DNA of 32,945 bases from an uncultured Dokdonia sp. (GCF_937910895.1 NZ_CALEMI010000154.1:1-32945); one strand, 5' to 3'. Numbered from the stretch's first letter, positions 8,630 through 15,257 are shown. Made by a program: numbers and translations. Notes: a model not told the origin generated them from the sequence alone.

Positions 8630-9019
8630 TACTTGAGGGGGTTGGAAAAGGGATTCCAGATATCTGGAATTGAAGTTGACTGTATATAAATTAAACTGCT
8701 CTTTATCTTCAAACTTAAATCGATTGATAAGAGGTGTTGCGGTGTTTGCTATAAAAACTACAGGATGACAACATTGATGATGAGAATGGACAGGTACGTT
8801 ATCCTTATCTGAATTATTATGATGCCCTTCGCTTTTTGCATCGTTTGCGATGTAATCTTCTACTATATATTCAAAGAAAGAGTCGCCATAAACTTTATGG
8901 TCTTGATAATGGGAAATTAAGTTTGAAATTTCTTCAATTGGTCCACATAAGTCCATATCTACGCTGATTCCTTGAAAAAAGAGTAAAATAGACATTGATA
9001 TAGAAAAGAATATTTTCAT
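8627..9019 (-). CDS. Exported His/Cys-rich small protein, first gene of the metal efflux operon
   Basis: The 130-residue product has a signal-peptide-like start (MKIFFSISMSILLFFQGISV). It has a His/Asp-rich middle (EGHHNNSDKDNVPVHSHHQCCHP) that could bind soft or divalent metals, and it ends in FQPPQV. I do not recognise a named family, though short proteins of this kind are often found in front of metal RND pumps in Bacteroidetes. It lies 118 bases upstream of the czcA fusion on the same strand. A -7 element (TATCTTTG, 9036-9029 on the minus strand) sits only about ten bases before the ATG, so the mRNA may be almost leaderless. A periplasmic metal chaperone or sensor is the best guess from composition and place. 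Confidence 0.7.
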   Translation of the reverse strand: MKIFFSISMSILLFFQGISVDMDLCGPIEEISNLISHYQDHKVYGDSFFEYIVEDYIANDAKSEGHHNNSDKDNVPVHSHHQCCHPVVFIANTATPLINRFKFEDKEQFNLYTVNFNSRYLESLFQPPQV

Positions 9020-9028
9020 AAAGTTTTA

Positions 9029-9063
9029 CAAAGATACAAATTAATCGATGCACAGGTTGTGCA
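9029..9063 (-). promoter_or_regulatory. Candidate promoter and operator of the metal-efflux operon
   Basis: On the minus strand TATCTTTG (9036-9029) matches the Bacteroidetes -7 element TAnnTTTG. No TTG is found 19 bases upstream; instead a perfect 6-3-6 dyad TGCACA-GGT-TGTGCA (9049-9063, plus-strand reading) covers the place of the -33 element. This is the arrangement expected for a regulated promoter, where a repressor or activator binds over the -33 region. The ATG of the His-rich gene is at 9019. Confidence 0.45.
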
Positions 9064-9231
9064 AAGAAGAATGCCAACACTTTGATATGAATGTGTAATG
9101 AACTCAAACTTGAAAATGTAGTTGTAATAATTTAAATAAGATGACGATATTGTGATACATTTCTATTTAGCTCATATCATAGTAGAAGTATCCTTAAATT
9201 AAATGAGGTTGATTGCTTGTAAGGCATTAAA

Positions 9232-9250
9232 TCCAGTTTGAGGTACTGGA
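9232..9250 (-). terminator. Weak hairpin after the DUF932 gene
   Basis: TCCAGT and ACTGGA form a 6-bp stem with a 7-base loop about 17 bases past the DUF932 stop codon on the minus strand, followed by TTTAAT. It may end the DUF932 transcript before the metal operon promoter. Confidence 0.35.
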
Positions 9251-9266
9251 CAAACCTTTATTTATT

Positions 9267-10127
9267 TTATGCCATAGCATAGACTTCATCAAACAGCTTT
9301 TTATCTAACCGCTCTTGTTGTCCGAAGCTTTTCTTCAAAACGTTATGAAGTACCGAGTTGAAGGCATTGTAACCCAACCATAGATTTGGTTCTTCATTGA
9401 GCAACAAGGCTTCATAGTTTAAAATTTCTATGACCTCACGAGACTTTTTTGAAGGGTCGCTGTTCTTGTCGCTACACTCGTATCTGAACAATTTCGTTCT
9501 GTCGAGAATTGCCTTCACAAATTCTTGTGTATCGATGATTTTAAATTCTTTCATCTTGTCGAATTTCTTGGTAATGGTATAGAATTCATTATCCAAAAAT
9601 TTATCGAATAGATTATTCAATCTCGGCATAATCAAGTGCGTATTGTTCTTACTATGTTTGATGGAAAACTCGATTTCTGCCTGAGAAACGTGTAGTCCGT
9701 TTGAACATACTTCTCTATAAAACCCGAAGTGTCCAGAAGTTTTTTCACTTCCGTCATACGAGTTTTTGAACCGAAGCATCGGTAATATCAAGTCCTTATC
9801 GTTCTTCACGGTAAACTGGCTTTTGTCGTCGATAATAAAGTCAGTTATGAACGACCTGTCATTTTTGTTGATCGTGCGTTTGTGGAAATTCAGCTGTGCG
9901 TCGGTCAGCATTTCTTCAGCTTTCCTGAAGAACAGTTGGTTCGGAATGTGGCCATAGCTGTTCGATACCACGTTGACGATTTTGCCATTTGAGATAATGG
10001 CATTTTCAAGTCCTCTTCGGGATTCCATCTGGGTCAGACTTTTTAAGGATTTCATTTCTGATGGAACAAAGATTTCATCCTGTTGCAAATTTTGTAAATA
10101 CATAGCTTTTAAATTTAGATTAAACAT
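9267..10127 (-). CDS. DUF932 family plasmid/phage-type protein
   Basis: The 286-residue protein matches the DUF932 (phage/plasmid-like) pattern: an N-terminal part with NAIISNGKIVNVVSNSYGHIPN, a central DFIIDDKSQFTVKNDKDLILPMLRFKNSYDGS region, and the conserved core GHFGFYREVCSNGLHV. Such proteins are common on plasmids, integrative conjugative elements and phages of Bacteroidetes; their biochemical role is not known. No membrane segments or signal peptide are seen. The ATG at 10125-10127 overlaps the end of a 53-codon ORF by 8 bases; a second Met at residue 9 (10103) is an alternative start. The shared upstream leader copy suggests co-regulation with the ParB-like gene. Confidence 0.8.
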   Translation of the reverse strand: MFNLNLKAMYLQNLQQDEIFVPSEMKSLKSLTQMESRRGLENAIISNGKIVNVVSNSYGHIPNQLFFRKAEEMLTDAQLNFHKRTINKNDRSFITDFIIDDKSQFTVKNDKDLILPMLRFKNSYDGSEKTSGHFGFYREVCSNGLHVSQAEIEFSIKHSKNNTHLIMPRLNNLFDKFLDNEFYTITKKFDKMKEFKIIDTQEFVKAILDRTKLFRYECSDKNSDPSKKSREVIEILNYEALLLNEEPNLWLGYNAFNSVLHNVLKKSFGQQERLDKKLFDEVYAMA

Positions 10128-10281
10128 TTTCTAATAATACTTTGTAATGGCTGGGATGCTTATCTCTGTAGTAAGCGAAATGGCTTTCCCCACTATCAAT
10201 GTCATAATTTTCACTACTCGACTGATAATGGTTTTCAGCTTCTTGCAACGAAATTTTAGGTTTTTCAGATACTCGTTTCAT
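10120..10281 (-). CDS. Small 53-residue hypothetical protein overlapping the DUF932 gene
   Basis: An ATG at 10279-10281 opens 53 codons ending in TAA at 10120-10122. The product starts MKRVSEKPKISLQEAENHYQ and ends with SHYKVLLENV; it is polar, Tyr/His/Ser-rich and has no membrane segment. Support for it being real is positional: it begins 9 bases after the end of the duplicated leader (10291-10434), exactly as the ParB-like gene does after the other copy, and its 3' end overlaps the DUF932 start by 8 bases, a usual arrangement for translational coupling. I do not recognise the family. Confidence 0.6.
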   Translation of the reverse strand: MKRVSEKPKISLQEAENHYQSSSENYDIDSGESHFAYYRDKHPSHYKVLLENV

Positions 10282-10290
10282 AATGATATA

Positions 10291-10434
10291 TTTTGATTAA
10301 ACAATATTTGAGCAGTACCCAAACGGAAGATAAAATCTCAGCTCAAAAGGAAACGGAATAAATAAGCGTAGGATGTTGCGTGGGCTTTATGCCGTAGTCT
10401 TTTGATGGGTGTATTTTACGAGTTTACCTTTGCG
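10291..10434 (-). repeat. Duplicated leader, copy A (upstream of the 53-codon ORF and DUF932)
   Basis: About 144 bp aligning with 12341-12484 in the same orientation, at roughly 85 percent identity with several blocks of over 20 identical bases. Identical blocks include TTTTGATTAAACAATATTTG, AAACGGAAGATAAAATCT, GCTCAAAAGGAAACGGAAT and GTATTTTACGAGTTTACC. The variable part is a central stretch of about 15 bases. It lies between the terminator of the ParB-like gene and the small ORF, so it must hold the promoter and 5' UTR of that unit. No perfect TAnnTTTG is visible in it. Confidence 0.8.
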
Positions 10435-10499
10435 CTAACTATTGATTGATAACCCCTTCCTTGTAAATACATTTTTTAAAAACTATCATAAAAAAGAAA

Positions 10500-10525
10500 A
10501 AGGGCCAGCACGAATGCCGACCCTT
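10500..10525 (-). terminator. Terminator of the ParB-like gene
   Basis: On the minus strand AAGGGTCGGCA and TGCTGGCCCTT form an 11-bp stem with two G-U pairs and a stable UUCG tetraloop, followed by TTTTTCTTTTTT. It begins about 16 bases after the stop codon at 10542. Confidence 0.85.
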
Positions 10526-10541
10526 CTTCAAACAACAAAAG

Positions 10542-12329
10542 CTAATCGTTAAATTCCTGAACTTGCTTTTCAAGAACTGTGATGCGCTCTTTCAAACGTG
10601 CTTCACGCTTGTCTCTCTTTTCGGCATATTCTTTTTCAATGCCGGCAATCTTGGATTTGTAATATCCTTGCATTGCGTCGTAGAATGAAATGTTCGTCAG
10701 ATTATTGACGTGATTGCTTTCGCCGAAATGCACTTGCTTTGTGAGCATATAGCGTATCAACTTGTGAAAGATTTCCTTTTTGAACTTCTTCTTGAAATTC
10801 TCGACTATTTCAACTTTGGTCATCTTTGAAGTGTCGCCCAAGAACTTTGAGAAATACTTTTGTTGGCTCATATAGTCCACATTGTTCTCAAATAGCGATA
10901 TCGAGAATGCCACCATTTCATCTTTTGAAAGTGTCTTCTTAGTATCAACGTATTTCGTCTCACGAATCATCTGCACAACTTCTTCAAACTGCTTGTTGTT
11001 CTCTATTTGCTTCTTCCGGATTTCTCTTTCGTTGATTTTAACGATTTGTTCTTCGGGCGTACAATCTGCCATTTTTCTGTTAGCCAATGGTGCCGAATAA
11101 TCTGTTGATTCATCTTTTGTTTTTTCAACAATTTTTATGAAGACTTCTTTATTCCTGTACGTTTCAGGATGGAACAAAATGCCATTGACGAATCCATTTT
11201 CTTTCGCTGAATTGTATTCTTCCAAGGCTTCATTGTGATTCTGCATTGCTTCATCCAATTCTGCCTTTAATTCATCTTCAGAATAATCGTAATGTTGATA
11301 TTCTATCTTAATGCCCTCGATTGTTGGCTCAATCGGATTCTTTATAATTTCAACATCGTCCAATAAATAGACTTTCAATCGGTTCTTTTCTAATTGCGAT
11401 ATAATGAGCTGATTGTTCTCGTCATCTGCCCAATACTGTCGTATTTCAGGGATTAAAAGGATATTCTCTTTCTTGGACTTTTCAATCAGGTTCAAGAGCG
11501 ATTTGCTTTTCTTCGTTTCAAAACAGGCTGCTTTCGTACAGACCATTTTTCCTTCGCCGAACAGATTGCCTTGATTTGCAGCATTGAAAGGACATTCAAC
11601 ACAAGACCCTGCTTTCGGGACCAATTTCTTGTCAGTTACATCAAAAGATGCTTTTTCCAAGTCATAAGTCTGGTCTTTAATCATCCTGTTTATCTGATGT
11701 GCATTAAAATCCTCGCCCATCGTTTCCAACATCATCTGCTGTTCTTCCGGTTCAAAGAGCGCTACACCTACACCCAATGATATGGTCATTTCGCCATTAC
11801 GCACAAATTGCTTAAAACCATCAATCAGTCCAGCCAGTTTAAGTCGCTGTCTGATGAAGTTATCCGTTCTACCCAGCCGCTTCGCAATTTCAGTAGGTGC
11901 ATATTTCTCACTTAGGTAAGCAATCGCATCGGCTTCTTCGGTCGGTTCGACATCCTGTCTTTGCAGATTCTCGATAATCTGAACTTCCAGAACATCATTG
12001 TTCTCATAAGTCCTCACGATACAGGGTATCGTTTTCTTTCCTGCCAATTTACTGGCACGATACCGACGTTCGCCCATCACGATGACATATTGACCATTTA
12101 GTTGTCTTATCGTGATTGGTTGCAACACACCGTGCTTTTCGATACTCTCAGATAGCTGCTTTAACGCATCTTCGTTAAACGTCTTTCTCGGCTGTTCTGG
12201 GTCAGGCTTGATTTTACCCAATGGTAAGTTCTGAATTTGAAGTGCTTTGGATTTCTTTCCGTTTACTTCTTTCTTGGCAGCTACTTTTGTTCTGCTGCGC
12301 TTCTTTGTGGTACTCGCTTTTGTTGTCAT
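10542..12329 (-). CDS. ParB/RepB/Spo0J-like protein of mobile-element type
   Basis: The 595-residue protein opens with a Lys-rich tail, then a ParB N-terminal domain (LPLGKIKPDPEQPRKTF, VLQPITIRQL, MGERRYRASKLAG: the GERR box) and a helix-turn-helix (YAPTEIAKRLGRTDNFIRQRLKLAGL). A four-cysteine group, CVECPF at about 250 and CTKAACF at about 275, may bind zinc. The long C-terminal part is charged and ends in a coiled coil (about 560-595). It is twice the length of a chromosomal ParB, and no parA lies next to it, as is common for ICE and plasmid versions. The frame extends three codons further to a TTG at 12338; ATG at 12327-12329 is preferred. It is followed by a strong UUCG-loop terminator and preceded by a duplicated leader. 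Confidence 0.85.
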   Translation of the reverse strand: MTTKASTTKKRSRTKVAAKKEVNGKKSKALQIQNLPLGKIKPDPEQPRKTFNEDALKQLSESIEKHGVLQPITIRQLNGQYVIVMGERRYRASKLAGKKTIPCIVRTYENNDVLEVQIIENLQRQDVEPTEEADAIAYLSEKYAPTEIAKRLGRTDNFIRQRLKLAGLIDGFKQFVRNGEMTISLGVGVALFEPEEQQMMLETMGEDFNAHQINRMIKDQTYDLEKASFDVTDKKLVPKAGSCVECPFNAANQGNLFGEGKMVCTKAACFETKKSKSLLNLIEKSKKENILLIPEIRQYWADDENNQLIISQLEKNRLKVYLLDDVEIIKNPIEPTIEGIKIEYQHYDYSEDELKAELDEAMQNHNEALEEYNSAKENGFVNGILFHPETYRNKEVFIKIVEKTKDESTDYSAPLANRKMADCTPEEQIVKINEREIRKKQIENNKQFEEVVQMIRETKYVDTKKTLSKDEMVAFSISLFENNVDYMSQQKYFSKFLGDTSKMTKVEIVENFKKKFKKEIFHKLIRYMLTKQVHFGESNHVNNLTNISFYDAMQGYYKSKIAGIEKEYAEKRDKREARLKERITVLEKQVQEFND

Positions 12330-12340
12330 AATACTCAAAT

Positions 12341-12484
12341 TTTTGATTAAACAATATTTGAGCAGAAACCAAACGGAAGATAAAATCTTGGCTCAAAAGG
12401 AAACGGAATAAATGAGTAGGGGAAGAAGCGTTGGCTTTATGCCGTAGTCTTTTGATGGAAGTATTTTACGAGTTTACCTTGCGT
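12341..12484 (-). repeat. Duplicated leader, copy B (upstream of the ParB-like gene)
   Basis: Second copy of the repeat at 10291-10434, in the same orientation and at the same distance from its start codon (11 bases against 9). The duplication covers the whole 5' UTR and presumably the promoter, and stops just before the coding sequence, which argues for keeping by selection for common regulation. Confidence 0.8.
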
Positions 12485-12630
12485 GTATATTGTATGATAA
12501 TAAACCCCTCTAACGAAGAACGAAGGTTGAGATAACCTAAAATTTATTAATCCTCAATACAGAAAATAGTGTTTGGTATCAAATGAAAGGATATAGCATT
12601 AAAGTCAATTCGGTTCTGAAAAAAGGTAAA

Positions 12631-12651
12631 ATGTTGTACCTATGTTGTACC
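12631..12651. repeat. Direct repeat pair ATGTTGTACC, 11-bp spacing
   Basis: Two identical 10-mers are placed one helical turn apart, about 72 bp from the 3' end of the tRNA-Leu gene. Such helically phased repeats beside a tRNA are typical of arm-type or excisionase sites of integrative elements, which is an inference here. Confidence 0.4.
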
Positions 12652-12693
12652 CAAGGTCAAAAATCGTGAAGAAAACCCACTTTTTTAAAATGA

Positions 12694-12721
12694 AAAAGCC
12701 GAAGATTTCTCTTCGGCTTTT
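12694..12721 (-). terminator. Bidirectional terminator after tRNA-Leu
   Basis: AAAAGCCGAAGA and TCTTCGGCTTTT form a perfect 12-bp stem with a 4-base loop. It starts 1 base past the tRNA 3' end on the minus strand and has T-runs on both sides. Confidence 0.85.
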
Positions 12722-12722
12722 G

Positions 12723-12804
12723 TGCGGATGACAGGAATCGAACCTGCACACCTCGCGGCATCAGATCCTAAGTCTGACGTGTCTACCAGTTCCACCACAT
12801 CCGC
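12723..12804 (-). tRNA. tRNA-Leu (anticodon UAG)
   Basis: Reading the minus strand, the acceptor GCGGATG pairs with CATCCGC. The D arm contains TGGTAGAC. The anticodon stem TCAGA/TCTGA encloses the loop CTTAGGA with anticodon TAG. A long variable arm typical of class II tRNA follows, then the T arm GCAGG-TTCGATT-CCTGT. The length is 82 bases; no CCA is encoded. It is intact and immediately followed by a terminator. Its 3' end borders the region that looks like a mobile element. Confidence 0.95.
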
Positions 12805-12835
12805 ATTTTAAATATTTTAACACTTTTTCTTAGGT

Positions 12836-12878
12836 TAAATCCTAAGTCTAGCGTGTCTACCAATTCCACCACGCCCGC
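12836..12878 (-). pseudogene. 5' half of a second tRNA-Leu
   Basis: The minus strand from 12878 reads GCGGGCGTGGTGGAATTGGT and continues through the D arm to the anticodon loop CTTAGGA. After that the match stops: the 3' anticodon strand should be TCTAG but reads TTTAA, and there is no variable arm, T arm or acceptor 3' strand. It resembles the neighbouring tRNA-Leu over about 40 bases with five or six differences, including the acceptor (GCGGGCG against GCGGATG). It cannot fold into a tRNA. It lies between the promoter and the intact gene, so it is probably still transcribed. Confidence 0.85.
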
Positions 12879-12916
12879 GTTTAATAAACCATTACGCATT
12901 GCTTTGTAACGGGGTG

Positions 12917-12944
12917 CAAATATAAGAATAGTTTTTAATTGCAA
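12917..12944 (-). promoter_or_regulatory. Promoter of the tRNA-Leu unit
   Basis: On the minus strand TATATTTG (12924-12917) is a perfect TAnnTTTG -7 element, with a TTG at 12944-12942, 17 bases upstream (the usual spacing is about 19). It points at the truncated and then the intact tRNA-Leu. Confidence 0.7.
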
Positions 12945-12990
12945 AATATTTTTATTGAAAATTTAATCGCTTTTTTATCTCCTTGTTTCC

Positions 12991-13677
12991 TTACGATTTC
13001 AATATATTCTCAATCAGTTCTTGAGACACCTCCGTTCCTTGGCGTTGTAACTCCTCCACAATCCGTTGCTTTTCTTCTTCGGAGTAGGCTATTTGCTGGT
13101 TTTCTTGTTCGAAATCATAACCTAGTTTTGCAAATAAGGCATCGCTCCACGCATTTCGCTTACAATCCATGACGAGATGGATTCTGTCTGATGTTCCGTT
13201 ATTCTCTACCGCATGTGGCAAATTAAAATTACCGTACCAACAGCTCCCTACGTCCATGGTCACAAGTTCTTTATTGATATAAAATCGAACATCTTCATTG
13301 GTTGTAATAGGTACATGTACTCTAAACACACCATCTTCATAGCCCAATTCCAGATCTGTATGCTCATGAATTTTACTTCCTGCACAAAGATTCAGTAAGC
13401 GGATGGACTCCTTCTCACATTCAAACTTGGCAATAATCTCCTTAAAATACTCGCATTTTTCTAATAAAGGGCTATTCATAAATTCGCCCGAAGGAGAAAA
13501 AGCACCAATCGTATCTGTCGCTCCATCCATAGAACGAAGCGCAATCAACTTCCAACTTCCCGCAAAATCAGCTTTATTGTAATGCTCAGAAAAAGCAAAC
13601 CCCTCACATATCTTATACTCCTCTAACAATCGATCTTCGGAAAAAGTAAATGGGAAACAGGCACTCGAAAAACTCAT
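12991..13677 (-). CDS. Aspartyl/asparaginyl beta-hydroxylase-like dioxygenase
   Basis: The 228-residue protein belongs to the Asp/Asn beta-hydroxylase (Fe(II)/2-oxoglutarate) fold. It has the iron motif HEHTDLELG near residue 110, FRVHVPITTN just after, and the distal NLPHAVENNGTSDRIHLVMDC with the second His and the Arg that would hold 2-oxoglutarate. No signal peptide is present, so it is cytoplasmic. The substrate is unknown; the bacterial members are poorly studied. The C-terminal 40 residues are a Glu/Gln-rich helix. ATG at 13675-13677 is preferred to the GTG six codons upstream. It is divergent from the dipeptidase gene across a gap with a 9-bp inverted repeat. Confidence 0.8.
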   Translation of the reverse strand: MSFSSACFPFTFSEDRLLEEYKICEGFAFSEHYNKADFAGSWKLIALRSMDGATDTIGAFSPSGEFMNSPLLEKCEYFKEIIAKFECEKESIRLLNLCAGSKIHEHTDLELGYEDGVFRVHVPITTNEDVRFYINKELVTMDVGSCWYGNFNLPHAVENNGTSDRIHLVMDCKRNAWSDALFAKLGYDFEQENQQIAYSEEEKQRIVEELQRQGTEVSQELIENILKS

Positions 13678-13696
13678 ATCTTCTGTTTTATACACC

Positions 13697-13726
13697 TTAA
13701 AAGTAGTCCATTTTTAGTACTTTTAA
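13697..13726. promoter_or_regulatory. Inverted repeat in the divergent promoter region
   Basis: TTAAAAGTA (13697-13705) and TACTTTTAA (13718-13726) form a perfect 9-bp spaced dyad in the 68 bases between the divergent hydroxylase-like and dipeptidase genes. It could be an operator shared by both; it is AT-rich, so chance cannot be dismissed. Confidence 0.3.
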
Positions 13727-13745
13727 AGAAAAATTTAGAATCTAT

Positions 13746-15137
13746 ATGCAAACTATCACTTCCTATATTCAGGAACACAAACAACGCTTTATCGATGAGC
13801 TGATCGAACTCTTAAAAATCCCTAGTATTAGTGCTGATTCCGCTTTCGCGAAAGCGACCTCACAAACAGCTACCGTAGTAGCAGACAGTTTAAAAGCCGC
13901 TGGATGTGACACCGTAGAAATATGCGAGACCCCCGGATATCCGATTGTATATGCTCATAAAATCATAGATCCGAATCTACCTACCGTATTGGTTTATGGT
14001 CACTACGATGTACAGCCACCAGATCCACTAGATTTATGGGATTCACCACCGTTTGAACCTGTCATCAAAAAGACAGAAAAACATCCTGACGGTGCTATTT
14101 TTGCACGTGGTGCCTGTGACGATAAAGGGCAAATGTATATGCACGTCAAAGCGATGGAATATATGACTGCAAATAATAAGCTGCCGTGTAATGTCAAGTT
14201 TATGATTGAAGGCGAAGAAGAAGTAGGAAGTGTCAACCTTGCTTGGTATGTAGAACGTAATCAAGAAAAACTAGCCAATGATGTGATCTTAATTTCAGAT
14301 ACAGGAATGATCGCAAATGATATTCCGAGTATCACGACAGGACTTCGTGGTTTAAGCTATGTAGAGGTAGAGGTGACTGGACCCAATCGTGATTTACATA
14401 GTGGTTTATACGGAGGAGCGGTCGCAAACCCAATCAATATCTTATCCAAGATGATTGCCTCGCTTCACGATGAAAACAACCATATTACCGTCAAAGGATT
14501 TTATGATAAAGTAGAAGAACTCACCGCTACCGAACGTGCAAAAATGGCGGAGGCGCCTTTTGATTTGGAGAACTATAAAAAAGCACTTGATATCGCTGCG
14601 GTATATGGAGAAAAAGGCTATACTACTAATGAGCGCAACTCCATACGCCCTACCCTAGATGTCAATGGAATTTGGGGCGGTTATACGGGTGAAGGAGCCA
14701 AAACAGTGATCGCTAGCAAAGCATTCGCAAAAATCTCTATGCGTTTAGTTCCACATCAAGATTGGAAAGAGATCACCGAATTATTTAAAACTCATTTTGA
14801 AGGCATTGCACCAGAAGGCGTGACGGTAAAAGTAACGCCACACCACGGAGGACAAGGGTACGTAACGCCTATAGACACCATAGAATATCAAGCCGCCGAA
14901 AAAGCGTATGAGAAAACCTTTGGCAAAACCCCTATCCCACAACGTAGTGGTGGGAGTATTCCTATCGTGGCTCTTTTTGAAAAAGAACTAAAAAGCAAAA
15001 CCATCCTCATGGGATTTGGCTTAGACAGCGATGCCATTCATTCTCCAAACGAACATTTTGGGGTTTGGAATTACTTAAAAGGAATCGAGACCATTCCGTA
15101 TTTTTATGAGTATTTTACGGCGTTGAAAAGCAAGTAG
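13746..15137 (+). CDS. M20-family dipeptidase/peptidase
   Basis: The 463-residue protein is a metal-dependent M20 peptidase of the CNDP/dipeptidase type. The first metal motif is LVYGHYDVQPPDPLDLW (His and Asp near 87-89). The second Asp is in GACDDKGQM. The catalytic Glu and next metal ligand are in MIEGEEEVGS. The dimerisation (lid) domain contains DLHSGLYGGAVANP, and a distal His is in DAIHSPNEHFG. It probably hydrolyses dipeptides in the cytoplasm. Residues about 36-40 (AFAKA) are written by a full copy of the palindrome CGCTTTCGCGAAAGCG, in the loop before the first helix, a place where family members vary. It ends in a strong terminator. Confidence 0.9.
   Translation: MQTITSYIQEHKQRFIDELIELLKIPSISADSAFAKATSQTATVVADSLKAAGCDTVEICETPGYPIVYAHKIIDPNLPTVLVYGHYDVQPPDPLDLWDSPPFEPVIKKTEKHPDGAIFARGACDDKGQMYMHVKAMEYMTANNKLPCNVKFMIEGEEEVGSVNLAWYVERNQEKLANDVILISDTGMIANDIPSITTGLRGLSYVEVEVTGPNRDLHSGLYGGAVANPINILSKMIASLHDENNHITVKGFYDKVEELTATERAKMAEAPFDLENYKKALDIAAVYGEKGYTTNERNSIRPTLDVNGIWGGYTGEGAKTVIASKAFAKISMRLVPHQDWKEITELFKTHFEGIAPEGVTVKVTPHHGGQGYVTPIDTIEYQAAEKAYEKTFGKTPIPQRSGGSIPIVALFEKELKSKTILMGFGLDSDAIHSPNEHFGVWNYLKGIETIPYFYEYFTALKSK
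13841..13856. repeat. Palindrome CGCTTTCGCGAAAGCG, copy 1 (perfect 16-mer)
   Basis: It lies inside the M20 peptidase gene and is read as AFAKA. Confidence 0.95.
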
Positions 15138-15165
15138 CATTTACTTTATAACTTTATAAAATGAT

Positions 15166-15203
15166 AAAATCCTTTAGATGAGCACAATCTAAAGGATTTT
15201 TTT
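15166..15203 (+). terminator. Terminator after the M20 peptidase gene
   Basis: AAAATCCTTTAGAT and ATCTAAAGGATTTT form a perfect 14-bp stem with a 7-base loop and a T-run. It separates the peptidase from the BlaI promoter. Confidence 0.9.
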
Positions 15204-15216
15204 GTTAAAGTTTTAC

Positions 15217-15257
15217 TCTACACTTGTAGAATTAAAATTTTATTCTACATTTGTAGA
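15217..15257 (+). promoter_or_regulatory. BlaI-type double operator containing the promoter
   Basis: Two 14-bp dyads, TCTACACTTGTAGA (15217-15230) and TCTACATTTGTAGA (15244-15257), have the TACAnnTGTA core of BlaI/MecI operators and lie 27 bp centre to centre. The TTG inside the first (15224-15226) and TACATTTG inside the second (15246-15253) are exactly 19 bases apart, which is the full Bacteroidetes promoter TTG-N19-TAnnTTTG. Repressor binding would cover both promoter elements. Transcription would start about 15258 and the ATG is at 15284. Confidence 0.85.

Larger units (their letters stand above)
12485..12722. other. Gene-poor junction between the ParB-like gene and tRNA-Leu
   Basis: I see no convincing gene here. 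A 28-codon ORF (12583-12669, plus strand, MKGYSIKVNSVLKKGKMLYL...) is too short to call. The stretch holds two direct copies of ATGTTGTACC at 12631-12640 and 12642-12651, 11 bp apart, and the tRNA terminator at 12694-12721. In a tRNA-targeting element this is where the attachment site with recombinase or excisionase binding sites would lie. Confidence 0.4.

Noticed and set aside
12583-12669. A 28-codon plus-strand ORF (MKGYSIKVNSVLKKGK...) that might be an integrase N-terminus remnant
   Set aside because: It is too short, its end coincides with the direct repeats, and the match to integrase N-termini is only vague.
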